Below are positions 42,707-54,079 of a DNA stretch of 64,000 nt, piece by piece. The translations under genes and the position numbers were made by a program. Location: the NCBI GenBank assembly GCA_016271365.2, contig CM057453.1:1091443001-1091507000 (forward strand), read 5' to 3'. Each line of letters opens with the position of its first letter. The first letter of the stretch is position 1. The notes under the pieces were generated by a model that saw nothing but the letters and a program-made list of their open reading frames with translations, was not told the DNA's origin and made no database searches. The stretch comes from Neoceratodus forsteri. Lineage: Eukaryota > Chordata > Ceratodontiformes > Ceratodontidae.

Positions 42707-45440
42707 ATGTTCTCCGGGCGGAGGCACACTCCCTTCTGCGCAAGCAGGCCATTGAGCCAGTGCCTAAGCGCCAGAGAAACAAATGGTTCTAGTCCAGGTT
42801 CTTCTTGGGGTCCCCAAAAGAGACTAGGATCTGCGGCCCATCTTATACATCAAGGACCTCAATCTGTCTGTCCAGTACAAAAAGTTCTGGATAGTAACTT
42901 TGCCAGGCCTCATGCCCCTTCTCAAGTAGGGGGCTGGCTGAGTTCTCTGGACATGCAGAACACTTACTTGCATATTACTTTATTTGCACCCAACAGGAGG
43001 TTTCTTGAATTTCTTTTGCGGGCAGGCATTACTAATTTAAGTGCTGCCCTTTGGCTTGTCCTCTGTGCTGCGGGTGTTTGCCAAGTGCTTAGCAGCAGTA
43101 GCTGGCTGTACGTTTTTCTTTATCCGGACAATTGGCTCCTAAAGGCTCTGTCCAGGGACCAGCTCCTGCAGACCTTGGAGAGAACTCTTCTGTTATTTCT
43201 CTCTCTGGGCATTACAGTCAGTTTGCCCAAGTCTGTTCTAATTCCATTCCAAAGGCTGCAGTACATAAAGGCAGTTCTAGATTTGGTGCAGGGAAGGGCC
43301 TTCCTGCCTCAACTGGGTGGAGTGCCTTATTGCCCAGGCTCAGGAGGTGGCCCGGAGCCATTTTATCCCTGCCAGGGTGTACGTGAGACTGTAGGGATTG
43401 ATGGCGGCTGCCATCCCCACTGTTCTGCTGGACAGGTTCCACATGTGCATCCTCCAGTGGAGACTGAGTGCAGTGGGACTAGCGCAAGGACGAATGAGAT
43501 CAGTTAGTGCTGGTCTCCCCTGCCTGCAAAGTGCTTCACTGGTGGATGGACCTTCAGCGCCTGCTCCACAGGGTTCCCTTCTAGATCTGTCTCTCTCCCC
43601 GCTGCAGATCCTCACCATGGATGCCTCTGGTTTGGGCTGAGAGGCTCTTCTGGGTCCCTTTCAGACTCTGGGCTCTTGGACCCAGTTTGAGACCTCCCTA
43701 CATATCAGTGTCCTGGAGATGTGGACAGTTTTGTATGCCATGCAAGCCTTTCAGAACCATCTCCTTCAGGTCAGCTGTTGGTTCAGTCTGACAACATCAG
43801 TGTCATTTATTACATCAACAAGTAGTGGGGAGACATTCCTACCCCCTATACAGGGAGGCTGTGAGAGTGTGGTACTGAGCGTTGGACCACGGTCTAACTC
43901 TCTAAATGGTTCACATCCCAGGAGTGCTAAACACTCTGGTGGACAGCCTCAGCTGGATGTAGTCCAGCATGCACGAGTGGGAGCTTCTCTCATCTGTTGT
44001 AGAAGATCTGTACGATAGATAGGATCATACAGAGTAGGACCTTTCTGCGCCCCGCACAATGCAAAACTGTACAGTTTTTGCTCGCTCGATCCAGGGCCTG
44101 GATTTTTCTGGCGAGACGCATTGTCCTTCTCCTCCAGCAGGTGGTTCCTTTATGCCTTCCCTCCATTTCCTCTGATTCAGAGGGTGCTAATCAAACTGCA
44201 GATGGAGGGGGCCGGCATGATTCTGGCAGCTCCATTCTGGCCTCAAATTATATGGTTTCCATTACTACAGTAGCTGGCGGAGGAACCTCCGGTCCCCTTC
44301 CCTCTCTGCAGGAACCTGCTGATCCAGGCTCAGAGGACCCTGGTTCACCCAACCTCAAGTCCCTCCATCTGCATGCTTGACTCCTTGAGAATGTAGCCAT
44401 CACAAGATTTGACTTTCCAATAAGGTAGCGGACGTTCTAGTGGCTGCTCGGAAACCCTCCACTCAAGCCACCTGTGCCATGAACTGGAAGATGTTTGCCA
44501 TCTGGGCTGCCAAGTATAATCTGGACTCTTTCTCCTGTCTAATTAGCCAGATCCTGGACTACCTGATATTGCTGTCTGACTCTGGTCTCCAGTACTCCTC
44601 CCTCTAGGTGCACCTTTCCATTATCTCTGCTTATCATGAGCCAGTGGGTGACTGCACTTAGCTCAGCTGGATGTTTTCCATACTTTCTTGAGGGGCATCC
44701 TGCATCTGAAACTCCCAATCTGTTCCCTTGTCCCAGCCTGGGATTTGAACTTTGTTTTGGAGAAATTGACAGTCTCCTTTTTGAGCCACCCCTTTTGACC
44801 CAGCCGCATCTTGCGAGCTACTCTTTCTTTCTTGGAAAGCATTGCTTTTGGTTGCAATTACTTCTGCTTGAAAGATATCCGAGCTTCAGGCCCTCTGGTG
44901 TGAGTAGGCTTATTTAATTTTTTACAAAGACAGGGTGTCTTTGCTCATGAACTCCAAGTTTCTCCCTGAGGGGGGGTGTCTGAGTTTACCCTCAACCAAT
45001 TTACCCACCTTCCTGTTTATTTTCTGAAGCGTACCAATCCAGGGGAAGCATTGCTCCATACGTTAGAGGTGCGCAGAATTTTGAATTATTACCTGCTCCA
45101 GACTAAGGAATGTAGAAAGTCGAAGCAGTTGTTTTCCTTTCGCCCCAGGCAAAGGTGGCATTCAGGTTTCTAAACAATGTGTATCTAAATGGTTGGCAAA
45201 TTGCATTGTGTTCTGCTACAACAAATATGGCAAAGATTTGCCAGGAGCGGTAAAAGCTCATTCCACAAGAGGCATGGCTACCTCTTTGGCCTGTTTTCAT
45301 GGTGTCTCAGCTGCTGACATTTGTGCAGCTGCCACCTAGAGTACTGTTTGTACTTTCGCAGAGCACTACAGTCTGGACATTGCCTCAAGAGCCTGTGCAG
45401 GATTTGGAAGGGCTGTGCTGCAGGGCCTCCTGTCTTGAGT
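42707..45440 (+). pseudogene. DIRS copy D RT-RNase H and YR remnants
   Basis: RT: 42707-43507 with LDMQNTYLHITL and a mutated box FLYPDNWLLKAL in place of YLDDW. RNase H: about 43610-43930 (ILTMDASGLG, ISVLEMWTVLYAMQAF, frameshifted TDN). Methyltransferase-like text near 44200-44260 (MILAAPFWP equivalent). YR: from 44430 (VAARKPSTQATCAMNWK), with AHSTRGMATSLACF near 45256 and EHYSLDIASRACAGFG near 45361, so H-x-x-R and Tyr persist. Confidence 0.8.
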
Positions 45441-45503
45441 TTAGGGATGGCCTTCCTCCCAGACTGTGTTGCTGCACATGTAACTGCTTGGGATTCATTC
45501 CTA

Positions 45504-45602
45504 CAGTGTGACCCGATGACCAAGATACCCCCGAAGAAGATAGAACAGTTACGTAAGAACTTACCAACAGTAGATCTTTGAGGGGATCTCGGTCATCAGG
45601 TC
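45504..45602 (+). repeat. Internal complementary region of DIRS copy D
   Basis: GTGTGACCCGATGACCAAGA to AAGAAGAT (left-end complement), then AGAACAGTTACGTAAGAACT to TCGGTCATCAGGTC (right-end complement; partner 45864-45929). Confidence 0.83.
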
Positions 45603-45929
45603 TGTCTTCCCTCCCACCATCCCCTTTTTTTTGGGGGCTTTTTTTCTGAAACTGGCTATCTGGTGTATCCAGCCTTTCATATAGGCTTGGGCACCTCTCT
45701 CTCCTCGATCCCCCATGGTTAGAGATATGCTCCCTTCGTATCTAGGGGAAAGAACTGAGGAGGGAGTGGGGCCGCTCATGCCTTTATAGGGTTGGTGATG
45801 TCGGTGTGGGCGGCCTCAGTTGTACTGCTGAAAATCTTCTGTGTGGATCCCCGCTCCACCTATGGTGTGACCTGATGACTGAGATCCCCTAGAAGATTTA
45901 CTGTTAATGGTAAGTTCTTATGTAACTGT

Positions 45930-46290
45930 CCAGTACCCTCTCACAACTGGGGAACATAAACGGGCCATAAATGTACATGTTGTTTTGAGGTTTTTTTTTT
46001 AATTACTATTTTAACATGAAGATCAGATTTAAAGCAGTAGTTTGTGATGAAAAATCTGCAGCCAGATGTCTTGTCTGGGTGAATTGTGCACATAACTTGG
46101 TACAGTGCTTCCACTTTTAGAGACAGTCACTCAGTACATTTTTAAAATAAATTCAGTTTCTACCATTGGTTTCTCAAAGATTCTTTTCCACAGTATCTGA
46201 ACAATTTGCTGGGTAGGCCACTCGCATTGGCACATATCCTAGACATATTAATTCGGTCATGAATTTCAAATAAAATGATTGCAGTGCCTT
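45930..46290 (+). other. Unclassified intron sequence
   Basis: No recognisable element or coding sequence. Confidence 0.4.
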
Positions 46291-46882
46291 GTGCCTCAAT
46301 GAAAAAAGCTTTTCCCTGGTGTCCAGTGGTCCCCCCGTTCCCCCTTCCTGAACACCCCTGCTGTGTTTAAAAGTAAATCTTTCCTTGGCGGCCAGTGGCC
46401 CCACCCCTTCTCCATAGGTTATATCCCACTGCCCCTCCACCTGCCGTGTTCCCTGCATCGCCCTTCAGTAGGTCTGACATTCCCCTGAGAAGCCTGTGTG
46501 ATCCCAGTGCGCCCGCAACCAGCACAAACCCTCCACTCAACCCCACAGCTAGCCACCAACTGACATGTCATGATCATATGCCTGCTGTAATTGGTACAGT
46601 GCACGATTGCAACCTGCCAGTTGGCGTCCGGGCACGGAGGGGAGGGGACTGGAGGGTCTGTGCCCGTTTCCAAGGGGAGTGTGTGCTGGATTGGACAGGC
46701 GCGGTGTGTGTGTGTGTATCTCAGATGTGGAGGGGTGCAGAGATCAGGCGGGTGGGGTGGCAGTGGGATTGGAACCTATGGAGAAGGGGTGGGACCACAG
46801 ATCACCATGAAAAACTTAAACATATCGGGGTTGGGGGGGGGTAGCCACTGTACACCAGGGAAAATCCTATTCATTGAGGCAC
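46291..46882. mobile_element. Foldback MITE of 592 bp (M1)
   Basis: GTGCCTCAATGA at 46291-46302 and TCATTGAGGCAC at 46871-46882 are perfect 12-bp ends. Arms continue with CTTTTCCCTGGTGTCCAGTGG against CCACTGTACACCAGGGAAAA, and CCCCACCCCTTCTCCATAGG against CCTATGGAGAAGGGGTGGG, so each arm is at least 200 bp. No clear target duplication. The open frames inside are low-complexity G/C text and not coding. Confidence 0.82.
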
Positions 46883-47577
46883 CATGCATGTCTACTTTAC
46901 TTTTAGGGGACTAGGTATTACAAAGACACTTGATATTACGTTGACAACAGGAGCTCTGTGAAATAGAAAGTTCCAGCTCCGGTGTTCATCTCCCCCCCCC
47001 CAAAAAAAAAACGTATCTGGTGGTTTCAGTGAGTCTGATGACATTCAGCATAGCAGGACAAACTGGCAATCCATAAAATTATAAAAGTGGGCAAAAAAAA
47101 CAGTTGGCGTTGCTTATGGGCATGTTCGACAGTGAAACAGGTTAGTTCTTATCTGTAAACACTGTTTTTTCAGTCCTAACCAGCACAAATCCAGTCCACT
47201 AGCTCTTTAAGACCAGACTGGAAGTCCTCAGCCCCAAAAGGGGACTATCATTGTGGCATGTGTGTACTTTGTATTAATACTGAGAATGTGAAGTCTGAGT
47301 TTAAATTCTTTTGAACACATGAAAGCCTATGAAATGACTGATTTCCTAAATTGCAATATCTCTGCTTTTATTTATATACCGAGATGTCCGTGTGGACTCA
47401 CTTATGTAGGACAAGCCATATGCACACTTTAAGTGGGCAAGCATATAAGTGGAATTAAAGTAGAGAACAAAAGTTATGCCATGGCAAAACATTACTAGTA
47501 GAAAAATCATGGTTTAGTAATAACATTGAAATTTGTGGGAATTGAACACATCAGACTGCCAGAAAGAGACAGAGACC
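46883..47577 (+). other. Unclassified intron sequence
   Basis: Holds a C-run/A-run at about 46991-47010. No gene or transposon end recognised. Confidence 0.4.
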
Positions 47578-48536
47578 TTAAAGGGGAACTGTCATCTACA
47601 TGATTTATTAATGTCTGAAAGCCCATACAAAGTCAATTTGAATGAGTCATTGTGTTTATCTGTGAGTCTTTGCAATCCAGAGTTATTCATATGTAAATCA
47701 CCCTGTAATTAAGGGCTGGTGGCAGCCATATGTTTTGGGCTCCTGACAGGAAATGATGTCACCAAGGGCTTGGTCCTCCTTTGACTGTATGTAATCCACC
47801 GGATTAAATAGATCATCTGTTTTATTAAGTGAGTTTTAAGGTGTTATTACAATACTTTCTACATTTATAATACTTGTCTTTGTGCATTGAAACTAGTGAG
47901 TTATCACCTGTACATTTCAAAAACTGTCAGTAAAAAAATAATCCGTCTTCAGGATTGCTTTAACCTCAATGCTATACTGCCAGCTGATCATCAAAAACTA
48001 CACATCTCAAGGCTGGCTCTGTGGTGCCAACAGGTATTGGGGCCCCATATCAGGTTTCTAAACCCTTGCTGTGTTCATGTCAGTACAGATTTCTGGGATT
48101 GCCACAGCACAAACTTCTGTCATTTTCCATTCCCTCACTTGCAGCCTTTTCTCTTTACAATTTTAGGTGTGAACTCTGGTCTACAAGAGGCAAGTGTGGT
48201 TATATACCTACTGGCCTGACATCACTGGGCCAGTCATGAAATGTGTAGCTTTTGATTGTCTGCTGGCAGTACAGCCTAGAGGTTAAAGCAAAGCGCTTTG
48301 AACAAGCTTTGTTCACCCAGCACAATGGGTTTTGAGCATGTAAGATTCTGAAAATATTATCTATCCAGATTTGACCTGAAAAGAAAAAACAATAGGGCAC
48401 AATTAGTTGTTTATTAATTGCAAAAACATAGATGGACAACATTGTTGAAACATGCATAACCTGAAATGCATTATTAAAATATAGAATAATATATGGGTGG
48501 GTGCGTGTAACCAGAATGTTTCCCACACCCGAGGTG

Positions 48537-48593
48537 TGGGATGCTGCATAAACCCCAAGGGCGAAGCCCAAAGGATTTACAAAAGCATCCCCC

Positions 48594-48595
<2 letters not shown>
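48537..48595. repeat. Small hairpin in the K3 centre
   Basis: GGGATGCTGCATAAACCCC and GGATTTACAAAAGCATCCC pair around the inner AAGGGCGAAGCCC. Loosely reminiscent of the H1-H4 hairpins (TAAACC facing GGTTTA), but too short to assign. Confidence 0.45.
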
Positions 48596-48642
<47 letters not shown>

Positions 48643-48672
48643 ATATGTATATATATATATATATATATATAA
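48596..48672. repeat. (TG)n-(TA)n compound microsatellite
   Basis: About 21 TG units to 48638, then TATGTA and about 10-14 TA units. A frame through it would encode only Cys/Val repeats and is not a gene. Confidence 0.97.
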
Positions 48673-49170
48673 TCTACAAAATCACACATGCCCCCACAAT
48701 GCAAAGCATCATGGGCTGCATATGCAAATCACCACAGAATGTTATGCTGGTCCAACTTTAAGCACAATTAAGTTAGTGCAGCACTTCTGTCAGAGACGCA
48801 CACATACACACTGCCTGTCTCCATTATTTTTTTTCTTTTCATTTGTGTTTTTTTTTTGCATTACAGTGGTAAGGGCATTGTGGAAAGACGCGGTCTATCA
48901 GCATAGCTGCATAGTCTAAGACGTGCTCAAAGGGTATGAATGGCAAGATAAACCAGATTGATTTTTTTCATTTTCAAGGCAGGATCAATTGGATAGAAAG
49001 ATATGTAAAAATATTTAAAATCTTACTTGTCTTAAGAGTGTGTGGCAAAGCTTGAGTGCCAGTACCGGTGCTCGGTAACGGAGCTGCCATGTTGGCAAGA
49101 TGTTCAGCCTGCCCACAGTGAAATTGCGTGCCAGTTAGCTTTCTGTGGTGATGCCTGATTGACATGTGCA

Positions 49171-49220
49171 GATTACAACCTCCCGGTTGTAACCAAAAAT
49201 ATCAACCGAGAGGTTGTAAC
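49171..49220. repeat. Short hairpin
   Basis: TTACAACCTCCCGGTTG and CAACCGAGAGGTTGTAA face each other around a 13-base AT-rich loop. Confidence 0.7.
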
Positions 49221-49279
49221 TGGAGATAAGTGTCGTTATCTGTATGTGTTTAAAAAAAAAAAAATTATCACCATTAATT

Positions 49280-49558
49280 AGAGTATTTTACTTCTTTTGA
49301 TGGCGTTAAAAGTATAACAGTTTCTTACCAAAATACTTTGGATAGAATGGGATTTTCTACCGTAACAATGCCAGAATTCTGTTGGATTTTTACTAACAGT
49401 TTGAAATGTAAAGATAGTAACTCACTAGTTTCAATACACAAACAAGCCATGTATTATAAACGTAGACAGTGTTATAATCACAGAATCCTATTATATCCAA
49501 AGTATTTCACTAAGAAACTGTTATACTTTTAACTTCATCAAAACAAGTAAAATACTCT
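49280..49558. mobile_element. Foldback element nested in the K3 centre
   Basis: AGAGTATTTTACTTCTTTTG at 49280 is mirrored by CAAAACAAGTAAAATACTCT at 49539-49558. Pairing continues through GTTAAAAGTATAACAGTTTC / GAAACTGTTATACTTTTAAC and AATACTTTGGATA / TATCCAAAGTATT. About 80-bp arms with a 120-bp centre. Non-coding. Target duplication not resolved. Confidence 0.78.
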
Positions 49559-50210
49559 TTTAATAATGCATTTCAGATTACGCATGTTTTAACAATGTTA
49601 TCCATCTATGTGCTTTGCAATTAATAATTAATTGTGTCCCGTTTTTTCTTTTCAAGTCAAATCTGGATAGAAAGAGCATACTATTTTCAGAATCATAACA
49701 CATGCTTAGATTGTTTGTACCGTCTTGTCCTGGAAAGGCACACTGAGCAACAGCTTGTTCCCGGGTGTACTTTGGGAGCACAGGGAGGCCATGGTACCAG
49801 GCCAGTAGGTACGTAGCCACATTTGCATCTTGTAGACCTGAGTTCACACCAAAAAACTGTAACAGAAAAGGCTGTAAGAGAGAAAATGGAAAAAGACAGA
49901 AGTTGGTACTATGGCAGCCCCAGAAATCTGTATGGATATGTTAAGCTGGCAGTATAGCCTAGAGGTTAAAGCAATCCTGAAGATGGATTATTTTTACTAA
50001 CAGTTTGAAATGTAAAGGTGATACCTCACTAGTTTCAAGATGTAGAAAGTGTTGCAATAACACCTTAAAGCACACACAATAACACTGTTAAATTCCTTTT
50101 TAACCTGTTGGATTAAATGGTCCAAGAGGACCAAGTCCTCTGTGACATAATTTCCTGTCAGGAGCCCAAAACATATGGCTACCACCAGCCCTAATTACAG
50201 GCTAATTTAC

Positions 50211-51184
50211 GTAAGCATTAAGCCCCGACGGAGGTGTACTCTAATGCTGGATTGATGCATGGGGGCGGTGCGTGCCCGAGGCTCATGGCCGAGGGCTACC
50301 ACCCGACCCCCCCCCCATCATCAGTCACATTAGAGCACACCGACGGAGTGGCTTAATGCGCTTGTAACATGGGGCGCCCAACGAGACAGTCACCAGGAGC
50401 CCATTCTGCCTCGGTAAAACTACATAACAGGAAGAGTCGGGGAGATCTGTACACTGTTACGGTGCACTTACAAATCATCTCAGACCACGCCCTTACGATG
50501 CTGATGCGCTCAACACAGTGTGTACCTGTACTACTACTACTGACCAGAGTGGCTCGCATGCTCGTGCAGCAGCTGTCCCGATGTGTGCGGCTATTTCTCG
50601 GTTAACACCGTTGGAGGGAGTCTCCGGTGGCGCCTCTCGCCCTTGTCTTGTGTGATCCACAAATCAAGCATCGTGCCCTCACTTGTTCCGCCCCGCATGC
50701 TCCTCCGACAATACACCACTTGCCTGCAGGAGGTCTCTGTGTGGGGCTGTGCTAGCTATCCCTCCTGTGTGCGCCTGCTTCCCCCCCTTTCCGTCTGCCT
50801 GCAGATCGTCGCACTCTTCGGTTGCAGCGCTTCCCTCGTCCACCCACTCCTCCATCGCTGCCCCTCCTGCCAAAGAAAAGCAGACCGCCCTCTTTTGTGC
50901 TGCCTGTCACCCTTCCCAGCTACAGACTCCTGCGACTGTGCGCCGCGGGTTCTCGTCCCCCTTTCCGATCTCGCACTCCTAGTGGGGCTCCCGGACCACC
51001 GCTCCTCTCGGTTCTGCTCTCCCTTTCCCACAGGACCCAGTGCTGCTAGGCTGGGGGTCTGGCTGGTCACGGCACTGCCAAAGCGGGCACGGCATAGCTG
51101 GGTTAATGCCCGCTTCGGCTGCCGTCTCGTGACCTCTCCCACCTATGGCTGATCCGGATTCCCTGCACACTATTAATGCCATGT
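50211..51184. mobile_element. Two-hairpin element, large GC-rich form (H4), TTAC target duplication
   Basis: Interrupts the right arm of K3; the uninterrupted left arm (47695-47720) shows the empty site. TTAC flanks it (50207-50210; 51185-51188). The left end is a 145-bp hairpin at 50215-50359: GCATTAAGCCCCGACGG and ACTCTAATG face CATTAGAGCACACCGACGG..GGCTTAATGC. The loop has CCCGAGGCTCATGGCCGAGG. TTGTAACATGG (50362) pairs with CCATGTTACAA (51179). A second hairpin near the right end (51063-51139) pairs GGTCACGGCACTGCCAAAGC with GCTTCGGCTGCCGTCTCGTG. The body is strongly GC-rich compared with the neighbours. Its longest frames (50583-51152 plus, 50756-51142 minus) have no recognised domain. 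Confidence 0.8.
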
Positions 51185-51304
51185 TACAAATGTGAATAAC
51201 CCTGGACTGCAAAGACTCACAGATGAGCACAATGGCTCACTCAAATTAGCTTTTTATGGGCTTTCAGACATTAAAAATTCCTGTAGATGACCATTCCCCT
51301 ATAG

Positions 51305-51475
51305 CAAGAGTTGTACTGGATACATAAATTGGGCACTATATCCCTGAAGGGATTAAATGAAGGCTGTGGATTTTTTTTTTTTTTTTAGCATTAATGCATC
51401 CTTCAGAGTAATGAGTTAATTAACTTTCCAGTGTGAACTTTGAAATATGTTTTTTATACTTGATAGAACGATGTA
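51305..51475 (+). other. Unclassified intron sequence with T-run
   Basis: T-run at about 51371-51387. It forms the left flank of DIRS copy E. Confidence 0.4.
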
Positions 51476-51734
51476 TTCTAGGGACATTGATATAGTGTAC
51501 TGTCCACACTTCTGGCAGGATCCTTTACCTTTAAGACCAGACTGGAAGGTCTTCAGGCTGGCTTCTCCCACCCACCCACCCAGGTGGTATCCTCCTCAGC
51601 ACCGCCCATTCGTCATATCTTCCTTTCCGCTGGAAGCTTCATGTTGCCTCTAATGTAGCTCCACTAGGTGTAGGCCCTAACCTTCTGACTTCTTTGGTCG
51701 AGACTTTGGAAATTTGACGTTCTTCGCTACCGAT

Positions 51735-53705
51735 ATGGAACATGAAGCCAAAGCTGGTCCCAGCTTCAAGAGGTGCTCCGTCTGCAGTCAGAAGATGTTG
51801 TGCATCGATCCGCACTCTACTTGTGTTTACTGTCTAGGACTTGAGCACAGCTTGCAGTCTGTGCCAAGCCCTTCAGCTCTCTACTTCGGAAGACCATTAC
51901 GCCTGCCTCACATTAGGCCACCTGAATGAATGCGACCCCCAGTCAAATCCAAAGAGGCTCGTGGGGCGGTTTCGGTGGCTGCCGGTTCCGCCTCACGACG
52001 TGCTGCTTTTGAAGAGGTGGCGGCCCAGGCTGCTTTGGCTTCGTCATCCACATGGGTTTGGTGGGCTTGGGCACCTTCTTCACGGGGGCGTTCAGAGACT
52101 TGTCTTGTGGCAGTCCCTTCCTACTTTCAGAGTACCTTCCCTGAAAGTCCAAACGGGACAAATTCAAAAAATCCTGCCCCAGGTTATGGGGATGAGAGAG
52201 ATCACGTTCATCTCGTTCCTGCATTTCTGCAGGCTCAACAGTCGTCAAGCCCTCTGCTTCGGCTGACACTATTTCCAAAGTCCAGGTCACTAACACCAGG
52301 GAACCCTGTTGGGGTTGTTGGTAGAGACGCTAGTTCTCCAGCCAGTTGAGATTTATCTCAACGCATTGTTGCCAGACGAAGGAGATGATTCCTTATCCAG
52401 GACTCCGGTTCTGGCTGCACTCACCCAATAGGGGCGTTCATTCCACTAGCTTGTAGTTTCCCCCGGGGAGTCTAACCCCTCTGTGGCTACAGGGCATCTT
52501 ACGCTTGCCCCTGTTTCGCCTAATCAAATCGTCGATGGTTAAGGTTGATGTTGAGGTCCTGATCCTTTTCCAGATTGAGATCTCTGTACTCCTGTTATCC
52601 TTGGTGGTCCCAATCTCAGCCTGCGGCCAATAGGTGCCACAGATGCTCTTTGTCTTCCTTGTCTTTGGGTGAAAAACGGCTCCATCGTAAAATACGGTGC
52701 AGATATGAAGAGCTCATGTGGCTGCAATGGATTCTTGGCCAGGGCTGTGCTCCACAACCAATTCCGGCACTCTCCTCGTCGCTGATTCTTCGGTCGGGCC
52801 AGTCCCCTGGCACCACAGCTCTCCTCCCATTCGAGTGGAGCCACCACCTCCACCTCCTTTGGTGGGCACCCCAACAAAGACAGCCTACTCTGCCACGGGC
52901 CTTACTGAGAGGATCTCTGTGCAGATTTCTTGCACAGATGAGCCTTGTATTATCAGCAGGGACATGGTGTTGGCAGTATTTGAGGAGCCCCCAGATTTGG
53001 AGGGCTTCTCCATGCACTCTTACCATACTTTGGGTTTCAGCTGGGAGTCCAGTGGGAAGTTGTCTCTGAGCCCTGCTCCTCTTCCTTTGGGGCTTTGCTC
53101 CACCTAATCTCTGACTTTGCAGGGATCCCACTAGAACCAGTTCAGAAGCGGGTGAAGTATCCCCTTAGAGATCTTTGAACGGGATAACTCTCAGGGTTGC
53201 CTTCCTCGTGGTGGAGCCCATCCTTGGCCCAGCTTTCGAGCTGTGGCAGCGCCTGGCCTCTTGCCTGTCACCCCCGGCCCATATGGTCTGCAATTACGCT
53301 GTCCCTGCTGGGATTCACCGATCATACTTTGGCCGAAGGTTTGGTCACGGACTTCATCTTCAGCTGATCGGGCAACATCAGGGATGTTGACAAGCCCCCC
53401 AATAAAGAGTCTAAGATTGACCACAGGTCTGATATCGACCACGGAGCAAAGAAAGTCTGTGCTGCTTCGTTCCCTGGGTCTTTGGCAGATCAGTGCCATG
53501 AGCACCCTGGACCATGTCATTCCCCACCTCCCACTGATCTGCAGCAGACGGTTAAAATGGTCCAGCATCAGGGTGGAACTGTGGCCAGCCAACAGCTCCA
53601 GACTGCCTTGGATATTGGAGACTCTTGTGCCAGGTCTGTGGCTGCAGCAGTGGCCGTGAGGTGCCGAGCGTGCCTGAGGCTGTTGACCTTTATGGTCGAC
53701 ACTTA
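51735..53705 (+). pseudogene. DIRS copy E Gag-like region
   Basis: ATG at 51735 with the cysteine cluster CSVCSQKMLCIDPHSTCVYC and LGLEH, parallel to 26046 in copy B. Downstream the frame is lost repeatedly. Recognisable islands are 52690-52740 (RRYEELMWLQWI equivalent, compare RYEDLMWQQLL in copy B), and 53160-53700 with VCNYAVPAG, LQQTVKMVQHQG and the end VRCRACLRLLTFMVDT, matching MRRRAWLRISTFTADT of copy B just before its CR1 insertion. Confidence 0.7.
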
Positions 53706-54079
53706 GCATAAGTTGATGGATGTTACCTTCTTGAATACCGACCTTTCCAGTCCTGGCATTGCTAAGCATCTCACATGCATTGAGAAGTCCAGTGCCACCT
53801 TGGACTCCATCACGTCCTCCCAGAATGACGTCAAGGGGCAGAAACAGTGAAAGAAGCCCTTTCAGTTTCGACCTCACTCTGCGCCCACAGCCCGCCCACC
53901 GAAGCCTCAGCCAGGAGCAGCATCAGGCCTGGCAGCCCAAGCCAGTCCCTACTGGTGCTTGAAGGTCTGCGGGCTGGGATTCAGGGGCCTCGCCAGCTAC
54001 AAGCTGTGGAGCTGCCTCTAAGCCTGGCCAATGAAGGGCTGTTGAGTGTCCCCCTCCCACCCATCCAGCCTTGGCCGGA

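Larger units (their letters stand above)
42701..45929 (+). mobile_element. Decayed DIRS (copy D), 5'-truncated
   Basis: Begins abruptly after the L2 tail, already inside the RT region, and runs through RNase H, YR, an ICR (about 45504-45602) and the right end (about 45864-45929, GTGACCTGATGACTGAGATC to AACTGT). The second ICR half is the complement of the right end. The first half (GTGTGACCCGATGACCAAGA) predicts the lost left end. Many stops throughout; related to copies 1 and A by its right-end motif and proteins. Contains GTAAGT at 45910-45915. Confidence 0.87.
47578..51304. mobile_element. Large foldback element with about 0.8-0.9-kb arms (K3, T2/Kolobok-like ends)
   Basis: Starts TTAAAGGGGAACTGTCATCT and ends with its mirror AGATGACCATTCCCCTATAG. 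Arms pair over long distance: TATGGGCTTTCAGACATTAA (51255) with TTAATGTCTGAAAGCCCATA (47609); GGCAGTATAGCCTAGAGGTT (49952) with AACCTCAATGCTATACTGCC (47963); the GAAATGCATTATT region at 48470 with AATAATGCATTTC at 49563. TTAAAGG termini are typical of T2/Kolobok MITEs described in Xenopus. The centre (48480-49560) has a microsatellite and a palindrome; the right arm is interrupted by element H4. No transposase seen. TTAA is not preserved on the right. Confidence 0.78.

Noticed and set aside
46395..46914. Overlapping frames in the 46-kb foldback
   Set aside because: They mirror each other because of the inverted repeat; no protein family.
48497..48919. Open frame through the TG/TA array
   Set aside because: The translation is Cys/Val then Tyr/Ile repeats from a microsatellite; no coding signal.
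50583..51152. A 189-codon frame in H4
   Set aside because: Ser/Pro/Cys/Arg-rich translation with competing frames on both strands, as expected from GC-rich DNA; no motif seen. Retained only as part of the H4 finding.
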